Assembly: GCF_029977985.1 (NCBI RefSeq)
Contig: NZ_JARKOT010000166.1
Location: forward strand, 23,433 to 87,432
Length of the DNA: 64,000 nt
Reading direction: 5' to 3'
Source: Propioniciclava sp.
GTDB lineage: Bacteria; Actinomycetota; Actinomycetes; Propionibacteriales; Propionibacteriaceae
In this document: in pieces, positions 24,601-31,423 of the stretch
Position numbering within the stretch: the first letter of the stretch is position 1
Layout: each line of letters opens with the position of its first letter
Translations under genes and position numbers: made by a program
The notes under the pieces: generated by a model
The model's input: only the letters and a program-made list of their open reading frames with translations
The model's database searches: none
Told to the model about the DNA's origin: nothing

Positions 24601-27600
24601 TTCCGCGAGGACCGCGTCTGGCTGGACGGGACGACTCCCCTGACCTTGCCCGGAACGGCGGTCGTCCCTGCGTCGGCCGTCGTCACGACGTCGACCGACC
24701 CGGTCCCCGTCGAGGCGGCGGCGGGCGGGGAGCCCACCGAGCTCGCCGCCGCAGCCGACGGGGTGGACCGACTTCGCCACCGGGTCCGGGACGCCCTCAT
24801 CGCGCTGACCGCACAGATGATCGGGCTCGAGGAAGAGCGCATCGACACGTCGTCGTCGTTCGGGGACCTGGGGTTCGAGAGCATGCGTCTGCGGGACCTC
24901 GCGACGGAGGTCTCCGACAGGCTCGGCGAGGACATCAACCCGGCTGTGTTCTACGAGGTGCGAGACATCGACGAACTGGCCTCGTTGCTGGTCGACGACT
25001 TCCCGGAGCAGACGGGGCGTCTCCTCGGGGACGCTCCCGCCACCCCCCCCGCGGTCGGCGAGCGCGTGCCGGAGGACCGCCCTGACGGGGAGCCCTCGGT
25101 CGTGGCGGGACCGTCGGGCGAGCGGCCGGCCGACACGCAGAGCGCCACATCCGCCGACACCTCGGCCGACGCCGTCGATGAGCACTTCGGCGACGACGGT
25201 GCCGTCGCGATCGTCGGTCTTGCGGCTCGGGTCGCGGGCGCCCGCGACTACGTGGATTTCTGGGATCGGCTCGCCCGAGGCGAGCGGCTCATCGGGGAGG
25301 TCCCCGAGGAGCGCTGGGACTGGAGGAGCTTCGGCGAGGGACCTGACTCGGTCTATCGGTGGGGAGCTTTCCTCGACGACGAGGACGCGTTCGATCACGA
25401 CTTCTTCGGGATCCCCGCGACCGAGGCAGCGGGCATCGACCCGCAGCAGCGGCTCCTGCTGGAGAGCGCCTGGGCGGCGCTCGAGGACGGCGGCATCCTG
25501 CCGTCGAGTCTCGCCGGGTCGGCGACGGGCGTCTTCGCCGGCGTGCAGTTCCGTGACTACCAGCATCTCCTCCACGAGGCGGCCGTCCTGAGTTTCGAGA
25601 CCGCGACCGGCTGCGAGGACACGTTCGCCGTCAATCGCATCTCGTACCTACTCGACCTTCGCGGTCCGAGTGAAGTCGTCAACACCGCGTGCTCCTCGAG
25701 CCTCGTGGCCGTCCACCGTGCGGTCCGCTCGCTGCGCACCGGCGAGTCCGATCTGGCCCTGGCGGGCGGCGTGGCGCTCAACCTCACGCCGTACTCGATC
25801 CGGGCGCTGGAGGGCGTCGGGGTCCTCGCCGCCGACGGCCACTGTCGTCCGCTCGACGCGGAGGCGCACGGCTATGTCAAGGGCGAGGCCGTGGGTTTCG
25901 TCGTCCTCAAGCGCCTCGCCGACGCTCTGCGCGACGGTGACCACATCCACGCGATCGTGCGAGGGAGCGCGACGAACCACGGGGGCAGGGCCACCGCCTT
26001 GGCGGCGCCCAACCTCCGCGCGCAGGCCGCCGTGGTGGAGTCCGCAGTACGTGATGCCGGGGTTTCTCCCGACTCCATCGGCTACGTCGAGCTCCACGGC
26101 ACGGCCACGTACGTCGGCGACCCCACCGAGGTCCGCGCGCTGAGCCGCGCGGTGCGCTCCTTGGCGCAGGGCGACGGGCTCGACCCAGCCACGTGGTCCG
26201 TCGGACTGGGCTCGGGTAAGGGCAACTACGGGCATCTGGAGCCGGCGTCGGGCCTGGGCGGGCTCGTCAAGGTCGTCGGCGGGCTGACCCGCGGACGCTT
26301 CTTCCCGATGCCGGACTTCGAGGCGCTCAACCCCCACGTCGAGCTGTCGGGCACGCCGTTCTTCGTCACGGACGCGGGCGGTGACTGGGCCGCCTGCGCG
26401 GGGAGCCCGCGCCGAGCCGGCCTGAGTTCGTTCGGGTTCGGTGGTTCGAACGCGCACGTCATCCTCGAAGAGGCTCCGGACCGACGGCACGCGCTCGTCG
26501 CCGTCGACAGCCCGCTCCTCTTCCCGCTCTCGGCGAAGAGCGCCAAGGCGCTCCGGCGGATGGCCGGGCGGCTCGACGCCTGGCTCGCGGCGGCGGAGGG
26601 CCCGGACCTCGCACGGGTCGCGGTGACGTTGCAGGAGCACCGCGAGCCGTTCGCGCATCGGGCTGTCGTCGTCGCCTCGACCGTCGACGCTCTGCGCGCG
26701 CAACTCGCCGCGATCGCCACCGACGGCGCCACCGGGGTCCTGGGTGCCACGGACGACCTGGAGACTGCCGACCGAGCTGCCGCCGAGGAGTGGTCGGAGG
26801 GGCGGGGCGGCACGCCCCGTCAGGGGTTGTCGGCCCTGGTCATCCCCCTGCCGACGTACCCCTTCGAGCCGACCCAGCACTGGTTCACGGACCGAGTCCC
26901 CATCTCCGGCGACGCAAAGCCGGCGGCGCCGGCCACGGCGGTCGTAGCCACCGCCGAGCGACCCGTGAGCGAGCCGGCGACGATCGCGACCACCGGGGGG
27001 GCCATGCTCGCGCGGCTGCGCGTGCTCGTCGGCGAGGTGCTGGACGCCGCGCCGGAGTCGATCGACGTCAACACGCCCTTTCGTGATCTCGGCGTGGACT
27101 CGCTGGTGGCCATCCAACTCATGGAAGCCCTCCAGGACCGTGTCGACAGCTCGCTGCCGCTCTCGACGCTGGCAGATCACCCGACTGTGGCCGCTCTCGC
27201 GGCTCGTCTCGCTCCCGCCGAGACGGCACCCGCCACGAGCGAGCGCCTCGAGCAGCCGGAGCAGGGCGCTGCGGGGCACGTGACGCCCGGGGAGCAGAAG
27301 AAGGAAGCTCCGGCGCGGCACCGCGCCGCGGGCCCGTCCGCCGAGCTCTTCCGGCTCTCTCCGGGCGAGGAACACCCCGGGAGCTTCTGGGTGCCCGGCG
27401 CGGTGGGCTTCGCCATGGCCTTGGGCGAGCTGGCGGGAGCCTTGGGGGGCGGGCACCCCTTCCATGCGTTCCAGTCCCGCGGGGCCGACGGTGTCTCCAT
27501 GCCGCAGATGTGGAACGAGATCCTCGACACCTCGTACCGTGCCATCCTCGACACGCAGCCGGAGGGCCCGTACCTCCTGGGCGGGCACTCGTTCGGGGGG

Positions 27601-28212
27601 CTCACGGCGATGGCCCTGGCCCGTCGGCTCACGGCGTCCGGCCGAACGGTGGAGCACTTGTTCATGGTGGACACCTATCCACCGGTCGAGCGGGTGTTCA
27701 CGAGCCACGACGACAGCTACGACCCGGCGTTCATGGCCTATTACCTCGCCAACGTCCTCGTGGACCTCGACCACCACCCGGAGCGGCGCATCGCGCGCAA
27801 CGATCTGGACGGTGTCCCGCAGGAAGTGCTCCTTCCTGCGCTCGCCGAGATGGTGGCGCAACGGACGGGCGGGGTCGTCTCGCCGCCCGACGCCTACCGC
27901 TACCTCCGCGCGGGAATCACCCTGTCCGAGCACTCGGCTGGTCTCTACCAGCAGGCCGAACTCGCGCCGTACGACTGCTCCCCGGTGACGTTCTTCCACG
28001 CGACGGACGGCTTCGTGGGCAAGTCGTCGGCGGCGTTCTGGGAGCCGGTCGACATCCTCGGTAACTACGACTACGTGGCGGAGTGGGCGGGGGCGATCTC
28101 GACCCCGTTCGACGACATCGCGATCGACGACGACCACCTTCACCTCCTGTCGGGTCGTGGAGCCGCCCAGGTGGCCGAGGTGGTGCGCGCGAAGCTTGGC
28201 TGGAACCGTTGA
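18691..28212 (+). CDS. trans-AT type I polyketide synthase with terminal thioesterase (KS-DH-KR-ACP-KS-ACP*-ACP-KS-ACP-TE)
   Basis: The start is the GTG at 18691 in a GTGA overlap with the previous stop; it gives 3173 residues beginning with a docking-like segment (ILQAVRAGTLSPQEAAQRL). Domains: KS (Cys207), DH (His621, Asp769), KR (GGTGFVG loop, Tyr1144 in YAYAN), ACP (Ser1280), KS (Cys1521 in DSMCSSS), an ACP-like stretch near 1815-1870 with Pro1848 where the serine should be, ACP (Ser2064), KS (Cys2334, but HGTAT at 2469-2473 instead of HGTGT), ACP (Ser2804), and an alpha/beta-hydrolase thioesterase with GHSFGG (Ser2967) and a C-terminal DDDHLHL that probably holds the catalytic histidine. 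No AT is present. The thioesterase should hydrolyse or cyclise the finished chain, so this is the last PKS protein of the line. Whether the last KS elongates or only transfers the chain is uncertain. Confidence 0.96.
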   Translation: MSDRRAILQAVRAGTLSPQEAAQRLRGQEREVPPAAGGGYAIVGLSARFAGAPDVEALWSMILDKRSGITTVPDTRWDAAALFDPHGGPGRITSKWGGFLDDVDLFDPMFFRMSGRDAEAMDPQQRLFLETAWAALEQSGYAGSPRSRRACGVYVGTPPSDYLTVAEREGALADSRTMMGNDSAILAARISYLLDLQGPNLSLNTACSSSLVALDLACAALAAGDIDIAIAGGVCLFLGPGFYLSASAGGMLSPTGACHAFDRAADGFVPGEGVAAVVVRRLEDALRNGDHIRAVVRGTGVNQDGRSNGLTAPSARAQCDLERSVYAGAGVDARSIGLVEAHGTGTPLGDPVEVDALTRAFRADTADRGFAAIGSVKTNIGHTGQAAGLAGVVKAIKALEERTIPPTREFSVANPAIDFAGSPFYVAETAQPWESTGPRRAVVSSFGYGGTNAHVLLEEAPAVPARPTRPERHVVLVSADTEEALERLKGQLAAALDPPAAGVTLHDVATTLSRGRRRFAVRWACAVDTIEGLVAALRGAVLPPDPEVTAFVTDAAEPAPTHDCPGVQVPLPTHPLARTRFWHDVPAPEAGDVLDLTPTGTTPEGARSWRLTARGAWIDEHQLSGRPVLAAAATMIVMVRAARALGVHGEVVLSGLEWRRPLDPRPGVDVVATPEGQGFRLELRQAADVSPATVAHLEAASAPLAGPSIDVPTDPGTALDVEGAYAASRAAGLIHGVTYRVLTSARLAGAVATAEFAVPSARPGGYAIDGALQTAALLLNATSRERPGPPVRLAEAVLGDDIPQRGVISAVQSDGRPVVELGDGTHVAVRLRGLETASSGPAQEGPGLLRFDWVAVDEPTPVPPAALALDSTGAVTDPYGCPVTDVAGYVDGEHVAVAVAADAAHAWHGARGVLSALVDLPSAPRVTFVCPEGARGRTVATALAAYAASVRREGVSLDVGVTLALPGAPALAGRGAGPFALIDGELRAPQPVPDETGTPLALGPGWTVLTGGTGFVGSAIASAIVAAGGRVALLGRTEPAPDLLARLGGAATFVAADVRDAASLRAALAGLREKAPITSVVHAAGTVHTQRWRGTEPAAHEAMLSTKLDGARLLDEATAGDPLTAFVLVSSVVGTTGLAGHSSYAYANGTLAGLPGERAALGRPGRTLVLEWGPWAGGLAGTDAAEGPAAFSAETGAAAFRVALAASGDRVVVMADRHDAQALAGARGAVSPVVDVPAPAVGAEAADDVALVRSLIAEELKVPLDRVTAERELADLGVESFMVVDLGRRLEEHFFRVPKTIFFESRTVGDLAASLSAHGRRPSRTESPVPTVEPATVASPVAQPLPAAADESTSDLPEPVAIVGMSGRYPGARDLDGFWRVLEEGRDCIVEIPADRWQMDGFYSPERQPGRSYAKWGGFLDGIDRFDPAFFRIAPNEAAMIDPQERLFLEEAWHAVEDGALTPDTLPRRTGVFVGVMYGENQLFGMTDDGRLAGTSFASVANRVSYVMNLHGPSLAVDSMCSSSLTALHLALSAIRAGECEAAIVGGVNLSLHPRKYLQLSLGRFASSDGRCRSFGEGGDGYVPGEGVGALVLKPLAAAMRDGDPVRAVIHGSALGHGGRTNGYTVPDPVAQADVITRALAASDLPGGLGYVEAHGTGTALGDPIEVRGLALGLAEAPEPAVSPLLGSVKSNVGHLESAAGVVALAKAVLQMEHGLLVPSLHAQPRNPDLALEDTGFTLAERGRRWEPERPRTSLVSSFGAGGSNASVVLSGAPSRPASPVAPHGPFLLPLSSNEPVGLARVARALLAWFDRSGGQAEAVRGAVAEVLGVEASEIDDDATWDDLGLDPQQLAIVEGQLQRAGVTVDLRAATSVGAVPSGAAEAGLADVAQTLQTGRVHLKHRVVIVAADPSEARRLLGRLAEGERPEGDLLGDLDRIGAEPLDVARAWLTGDPVTWPATGGQRISLPGYPFREDRVWLDGTTPLTLPGTAVVPASAVVTTSTDPVPVEAAAGGEPTELAAAADGVDRLRHRVRDALIALTAQMIGLEEERIDTSSSFGDLGFESMRLRDLATEVSDRLGEDINPAVFYEVRDIDELASLLVDDFPEQTGRLLGDAPATPPAVGERVPEDRPDGEPSVVAGPSGERPADTQSATSADTSADAVDEHFGDDGAVAIVGLAARVAGARDYVDFWDRLARGERLIGEVPEERWDWRSFGEGPDSVYRWGAFLDDEDAFDHDFFGIPATEAAGIDPQQRLLLESAWAALEDGGILPSSLAGSATGVFAGVQFRDYQHLLHEAAVLSFETATGCEDTFAVNRISYLLDLRGPSEVVNTACSSSLVAVHRAVRSLRTGESDLALAGGVALNLTPYSIRALEGVGVLAADGHCRPLDAEAHGYVKGEAVGFVVLKRLADALRDGDHIHAIVRGSATNHGGRATALAAPNLRAQAAVVESAVRDAGVSPDSIGYVELHGTATYVGDPTEVRALSRAVRSLAQGDGLDPATWSVGLGSGKGNYGHLEPASGLGGLVKVVGGLTRGRFFPMPDFEALNPHVELSGTPFFVTDAGGDWAACAGSPRRAGLSSFGFGGSNAHVILEEAPDRRHALVAVDSPLLFPLSAKSAKALRRMAGRLDAWLAAAEGPDLARVAVTLQEHREPFAHRAVVVASTVDALRAQLAAIATDGATGVLGATDDLETADRAAAEEWSEGRGGTPRQGLSALVIPLPTYPFEPTQHWFTDRVPISGDAKPAAPATAVVATAERPVSEPATIATTGGAMLARLRVLVGEVLDAAPESIDVNTPFRDLGVDSLVAIQLMEALQDRVDSSLPLSTLADHPTVAALAARLAPAETAPATSERLEQPEQGAAGHVTPGEQKKEAPARHRAAGPSAELFRLSPGEEHPGSFWVPGAVGFAMALGELAGALGGGHPFHAFQSRGADGVSMPQMWNEILDTSYRAILDTQPEGPYLLGGHSFGGLTAMALARRLTASGRTVEHLFMVDTYPPVERVFTSHDDSYDPAFMAYYLANVLVDLDHHPERRIARNDLDGVPQEVLLPALAEMVAQRTGGVVSPPDAYRYLRAGITLSEHSAGLYQQAELAPYDCSPVTFFHATDGFVGKSSAAFWEPVDILGNYDYVAEWAGAISTPFDDIAIDDDHLHLLSGRGAAQVAEVVRAKLGWNR

Positions 28213-28213
28213 C

Positions 28214-29029
28214 GTGACCCGGCGGACACTCTGGGCCGCCTCCGACCTGCACCTGCAGGATCCGCAGAACCGGCGGCTCGTCGCGGAGGTGACACCGTCC
28301 TGCGGCGACGACTGGTTGCTGCTCTGCGGAGACATCGGCTCGGTGGCCGACCTGCGCTGGTTGCTCTCGACCGTGCGGCCTTCGTCCGCCGGCGTCGTCT
28401 TCGTGCCGGGCAACCACGACCTGTGGGTGGGCACCGATGATACGGACAGCGCCACGACCTACGAGCGGCTCCTCGCGGTCTGCCGTGACTTCGACGTTCT
28501 CACCCCCGAGGACCCGTGGTTCGTCCTAGAGACGGCCGACGGGCCACGGCACCTGGTCCCTCTCATGACGCTGTACGACTACACCGGGATGGGGAACCCC
28601 GCCGGATCCGGGGCGGGCCTTGCCCGGGCTCGGGAGGCCGGTGTCGTGTTCAGCGACGAGTTCTTCCTCCGGCCTCCGCCGCCCCACTCCTCCATCGCCG
28701 ACTGGAGCCGGGCGCGGGTGGCCGAGGCCCGCCGTCGGCTCGACGCGTTGCCGCCCTCGGCACGGACCATTCTGGTCAACCACCATCCGCTGACTGCTCG
28801 CCCACTGAGCTTCTTCCGCTGTCCCCACTACGCGGTGTGGTCCGGCACGAGTGCGACGTTCTCCTGGCCTGAGCGGTACGGAGCGAGCCACGTCGTCTAC
28901 GGGCATCAGCACATCCCCCACAAGTTCGTGGAGAACGGCATCACGTACCTGGAGGTGTCCCTCGGCTACTTCCGGGAGCACCTTCGGCGCTACCCGGTCC
29001 TGCGGGCCGTCTGCGAGCTCGCCCGATGA
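28214..29029 (+). CDS. calcineurin-like metallophosphoesterase, PptH-like (candidate phosphopantetheinyl hydrolase)
   Basis: The GTG at 28214, one base after the PKS stop, gives 271 residues starting VTRRTLWAASDLHL; the longer track ORF would extend into the PKS gene. Metallophosphoesterase motifs are in order: SDLHL, GDI, GNHD, NHHP and GHQH, which form the two-metal site. It overlaps the phosphopantetheinyl transferase gene by 4 nt. In Mycobacterium tuberculosis the pair Rv2795c-Rv2794c has the same arrangement; Rv2795c (PptH) is known to strip phosphopantetheine from carrier proteins, opposing PptT. By family and position this gene may recycle or edit the cofactor on the PKS ACPs. That role is inferred; the sequence alone shows only a metallophosphoesterase. 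The protein has no visible signal peptide and is probably cytoplasmic. Confidence 0.85.
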   Translation: MTRRTLWAASDLHLQDPQNRRLVAEVTPSCGDDWLLLCGDIGSVADLRWLLSTVRPSSAGVVFVPGNHDLWVGTDDTDSATTYERLLAVCRDFDVLTPEDPWFVLETADGPRHLVPLMTLYDYTGMGNPAGSGAGLARAREAGVVFSDEFFLRPPPPHSSIADWSRARVAEARRRLDALPPSARTILVNHHPLTARPLSFFRCPHYAVWSGTSATFSWPERYGASHVVYGHQHIPHKFVENGITYLEVSLGYFREHLRRYPVLRAVCELAR

Positions 29030-29706
29030 TGCGCGACCTGCTCTCTGGCCGGGTTGCGGTCGTGGAGCTGCGCCGCGACGTCGTGGTGCCTCTCTTCGCG
29101 GCGGAGGAGGCCGCTGTGGCGAGCGCTGTCCCGGCGCGCAGACAGGAGTTCATGACGGCGCGCGAGTGCGCTCGCCGAGCCCTGCTCGCCCTCGACGAGC
29201 CGGTCGTCGCGATTGGGCGCGGCGAGAAGGGGCAGCCGTTGTGGCCGCCCGGCGTCGTGGGGAGCCTCACCCACTGCCGTGGTTACCGAGCCGCTGCGCT
29301 GACCACCGACCCCGACGTCGCCTCGGTGGGCATCGACGCCGAGCCCGACCTGCCATTGCCGCCGGGCGTGCTGCGGCACGTTGCCGCTGACGCCGAGGGG
29401 CGGTCTCTGGAGCGGCTCCGGTTGGAGCACCCGGGGCCCAACTATGACCGGCTCCTCTTCACCGCCAAGGAGGCCGTGTACAAGGCGTGGTATCCGTTGG
29501 AGCGGTCCTGGTTGGGGTTCGAGGACGCCGACGTCCTGCTGCACCCGGACGGCCGGTTCACGGCGCGTCTCGCCAAGATTCTGCACATCGGCGCCCGTGA
29601 CCTGCGCGACCTGGAGGGCCGGTGGACGGTGGCGCAGGGGACACTCCTGGCGGCCGTGGAGCTTGAGGCGGACGGCGGCCCCGATGTCCCGCGTCAAGCT
29701 TTCTGA
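29026..29706 (+). CDS. pptT: 4'-phosphopantetheinyl transferase, PptT-like
   Basis: This 226-residue protein starts at the ATG in ATGATG, overlapping the upstream stop. It should move 4'-phosphopantetheine from coenzyme A to the ACP serines, activating the PKS. Visible motifs are GSLTHCRGYRAA, the magnesium-binding VGIDAEP (about 102-108) and FTAKEAVYKAW (Lys148-Trp155), plus WLGFEDA. As I remember the family, these motifs and the length match mycobacterial PptT (about 227 residues). Its position at the end of the PKS operon fits a dedicated or shared activator. The last residues (GGPDVPRQAF) run past the point where family members usually end, and the DNA there looks like the end of the adjacent IS remnant, so the natural stop may have been replaced. 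The residues seen to be catalytic are unaffected. Confidence 0.93.
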   Translation: MMRDLLSGRVAVVELRRDVVVPLFAAEEAAVASAVPARRQEFMTARECARRALLALDEPVVAIGRGEKGQPLWPPGVVGSLTHCRGYRAAALTTDPDVASVGIDAEPDLPLPPGVLRHVAADAEGRSLERLRLEHPGPNYDRLLFTAKEAVYKAWYPLERSWLGFEDADVLLHPDGRFTARLAKILHIGARDLRDLEGRWTVAQGTLLAAVELEADGGPDVPRQAF

Positions 29707-29755
29707 CAGGTCGGTTATGAGGGCGTGATCGGCGTCTGAGAGCAGGAGGAGCGTT

Positions 29756-30073
29756 GTGGGACGACCGCCAGTATTCAGCCCGGAGACGAAGATCCGGATC
29801 GTGCTGAGCGTGCTGGCTGGGGAGGTCAGTATGGCCGAGGCCGCGCGCAAGGAGAAGGTCTCGGAGCAGTTGATCGGTAGGTGGAAGGCCGAGTTCCTGG
29901 AGGCTGGTAAGACGGCCTTGGCGGCGGGGAGGTCGGGTCCCTCAACACGTGAGGCCCAGCGGGAGGCGCAGGTCGAGGATCTGACCTTGGCGTTGGGTGA
30001 GGCAGCGGTCGAAATCCGGGTCTGGAAGAAGTGCGCGGAGCGTCGGCTGGTCCCTTCGAAGACCTCGAGGTGA
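29756..30073 (+). CDS. IS3-family transposase OrfA (helix-turn-helix)
   Basis: This 105-residue protein starts at the GTG at 29756, with AGGAGGAG just upstream. It has the usual OrfA layout: an N-terminal helix-turn-helix (FSPETKIRIVLSVLAGEVSMAEAAR, then SEQLIGRWKAEF) that binds the element ends, and a C-terminal helical region. It is the only intact part of the decayed element; without a working OrfB the element should not transpose by itself. The coding region faces the same way as the PKS operon, and read-through from it is possible. Confidence 0.8.
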   Translation: MGRPPVFSPETKIRIVLSVLAGEVSMAEAARKEKVSEQLIGRWKAEFLEAGKTALAAGRSGPSTREAQREAQVEDLTLALGEAAVEIRVWKKCAERRLVPSKTSR

Positions 30074-30083
30074 TCCGGGTCGA

Positions 30084-30460
30084 GGAGGGGATGTAGACCT
30101 CGAGGTTCTGCGCGCTGATCGACATTCCCGAACGGACCTGGCGCCGCTGGCAAGCGCGATCCCGCTCGGGCAAACCAGCCAAGGGGCCGTGGCCGACGCC
30201 GTCGCGTCAACGCCACCGCAGTACCGTGGTGGAGATGGTCAGTGAGCATCCTGCCCGGGGGCATCGCAAGATCTGGGCGATGGTGCTGTCAACGGCGCAA
30301 AGCTGCGTTCGCAGCACCGCCCACCGGTCCTAATCAGGTGTGGCAGTTCGACTTCAGCGAGTATGAAACGACTGCGGGTGGGACCTGGCGTGTGGCCGGG
30401 GTCGTGGTGGCTGTGACAGCTTGGTATGGCCCCATCGTGACGGTCGAACTCGGCTCCGCC
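30084..30460 (+). pseudogene. broken IS3-family transposase OrfB remnant
   Basis: Translation of this stretch gives an OrfB-like N-terminus (CALIDIPERTWRRWQAR, then GHRKIWAMV). An in-frame TAG lies just before it, and a frame change near 30290 leads into a piece of the integrase core (NQVWQFDFSEYET) in the frame of the ORF starting at 30242. The rest of the DDE domain, including the second Asp and the Glu, is missing. It is therefore a pseudogene. Confidence 0.65.
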
Positions 30461-30607
30461 GGACCCCTGCCATGTGGCCTTGCTGGTCGGACTCGGGCGG
30501 CGGCAAGGCTACCTCGTGGCATCTTGACGTCTATCGGCTTGTCAAGCGGGCATGCCGGGCTCCGACTACATTGCGCGGCCTGGTCTGCGGGGAGCGATTT
30601 GTGCAAA

Positions 30608-30620
30608 GTACGCCGCGTAC
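30608..30620. promoter_or_regulatory. 13-bp palindrome, candidate TetR operator
   Basis: GTACG-CCG-CGTAC is a perfect inverted repeat about 30 bp upstream of the TetR-family gene start, where a self-regulating repressor would bind. This is inference from sequence and position only; short GC-rich palindromes also occur by chance. Confidence 0.3.
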
Positions 30621-30650
30621 GGCCGTGCAATCTAGGAGACGTCTCGACAG

Positions 30651-31259
30651 GTGGACATCGTGGAGGTCGCGAGGGCATCGGTGAGGCTGCTGGACGAAGG
30701 CGGGTTGAGGGCCCTCACCCTGGGCGCCGTGGCGCAACAGGTGGGTGTCGCTCCAGCCAGCCTGTACTCCCGCGTGGAATCCGTCGACGATCTGTTCGAC
30801 CTCGCCCTCGACACAGCGCTTGCAGACGATCGCGTGATGTCCGAGTCGATCCGCAACGCCGACCTGCCCGCCCTGATGCACGCCTTCTTCGCGCACCTCA
30901 CGACCCACCGGTGGGCCGGTCAGGTCATCGGTATGCGCGCTCCCAGGGGCCCGGCGTACCTGGCCCTTTCCGAGCGGATGTGCGTCCTGCTCGAACAAGC
31001 GGGTACCCCGGATCCGCTGGGAACTGCCTACCGATTGTCCAACCTGGTGATTGGCGCCTCGCTGACCGCACCTATGGCGTCTGACGAGAAGCGCGTCACC
31101 ATTGACCCTGACCAAGCTCCTACCTATGCGCGGCTCCACGCGACGCACCACATCAGCCCGCAGGAGATACTTGCCGACGGAATCAGCGCTCTCCTCGCCT
31201 CGCCCTCCAAACCGAGTGCGCTTTGGGCCTCAGCGGGGGAATGTCAGCAAGCCCCCTAA
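30651..31259 (+). CDS. TetR/AcrR-family transcriptional regulator
   Basis: This 202-residue protein starts at the GTG at 30651. An in-frame TAG at 30633 excludes a longer start, and AGGAG lies upstream. The N-terminal helix-turn-helix is clear (GLRALTLGAVAQQVGVAPAS, then LYSRVESVDDLFDLAL); the C-terminal part is the variable ligand-binding domain. The stop overlaps, in convergent orientation, the last codon of the broken VOC gene. No obvious target gene (transporter or oxidoreductase) survives beside it; the IS remnant upstream may have removed one. The inducer is unknown. Confidence 0.85.
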   Translation: MDIVEVARASVRLLDEGGLRALTLGAVAQQVGVAPASLYSRVESVDDLFDLALDTALADDRVMSESIRNADLPALMHAFFAHLTTHRWAGQVIGMRAPRGPAYLALSERMCVLLEQAGTPDPLGTAYRLSNLVIGASLTAPMASDEKRVTIDPDQAPTYARLHATHHISPQEILADGISALLASPSKPSALWASAGECQQAP

Positions 31260-31395
31260 AGGTTGGTGGTGTCGGTGGCGCAGACGCGGAGGCGGTGTCC
31301 ATCGGGGTCGGTGGCGACGAAGGTGTAGCCGAACTCCAGGGTGGTGGGTTCCAGTGCGATGGGGAAGCCAAGTGTTGTCCAGTCTTGGTAGAGCT
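31256..31395 (-). pseudogene. glyoxalase/VOC-family protein, C-terminal fragment
   Basis: Reading the minus strand from 31395 gives LYQDWTTLGFPIALEPTTLE, then FGYTFVATDPDGHRLRV and a TAG at 31258-31256. This is the C-terminal half of a vicinal-oxygen-chelate (glyoxalase-like) domain. It continues the N-terminal fragment at 32987-33233 in frame once the IS at 31396-32986 and one copy of a GCT duplication are removed. The ORF track misses it because it has no start codon. Confidence 0.8.
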
Positions 31396-31423
31396 CGGAA
31401 GTTGTCAAGTCAAATGAGACGTC

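Larger units (their letters stand above)
29685..30480 (+). mobile_element. decayed IS3-family-like element next to the PKS operon
   Basis: The DNA after the phosphopantetheinyl transferase gene (TGTCCCGCGTCAAGCTTTCTGA, then TGACAGG) looks like an insertion-sequence end. It is followed by an intact transposase orfA and a broken orfB. Recognisable orfB sequence fades out at about 30450-30490, so the element is truncated on the right. The exact ends are a guess, because no second inverted repeat was found. Confidence 0.55.

Noticed and set aside
19129-25575. Large minus-strand ORFs (761 and 891 residues) opposite the third PKS
   Set aside because: Same GC-driven antisense effect; the + strand reads through all KS, DH, KR, ACP motifs.
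27580-27603. GHSFGG considered as an acyltransferase active site
   Set aside because: Its position at the C-terminus after the last ACP and the surrounding fold are those of a thioesterase; AT domains would lie after the KSs.
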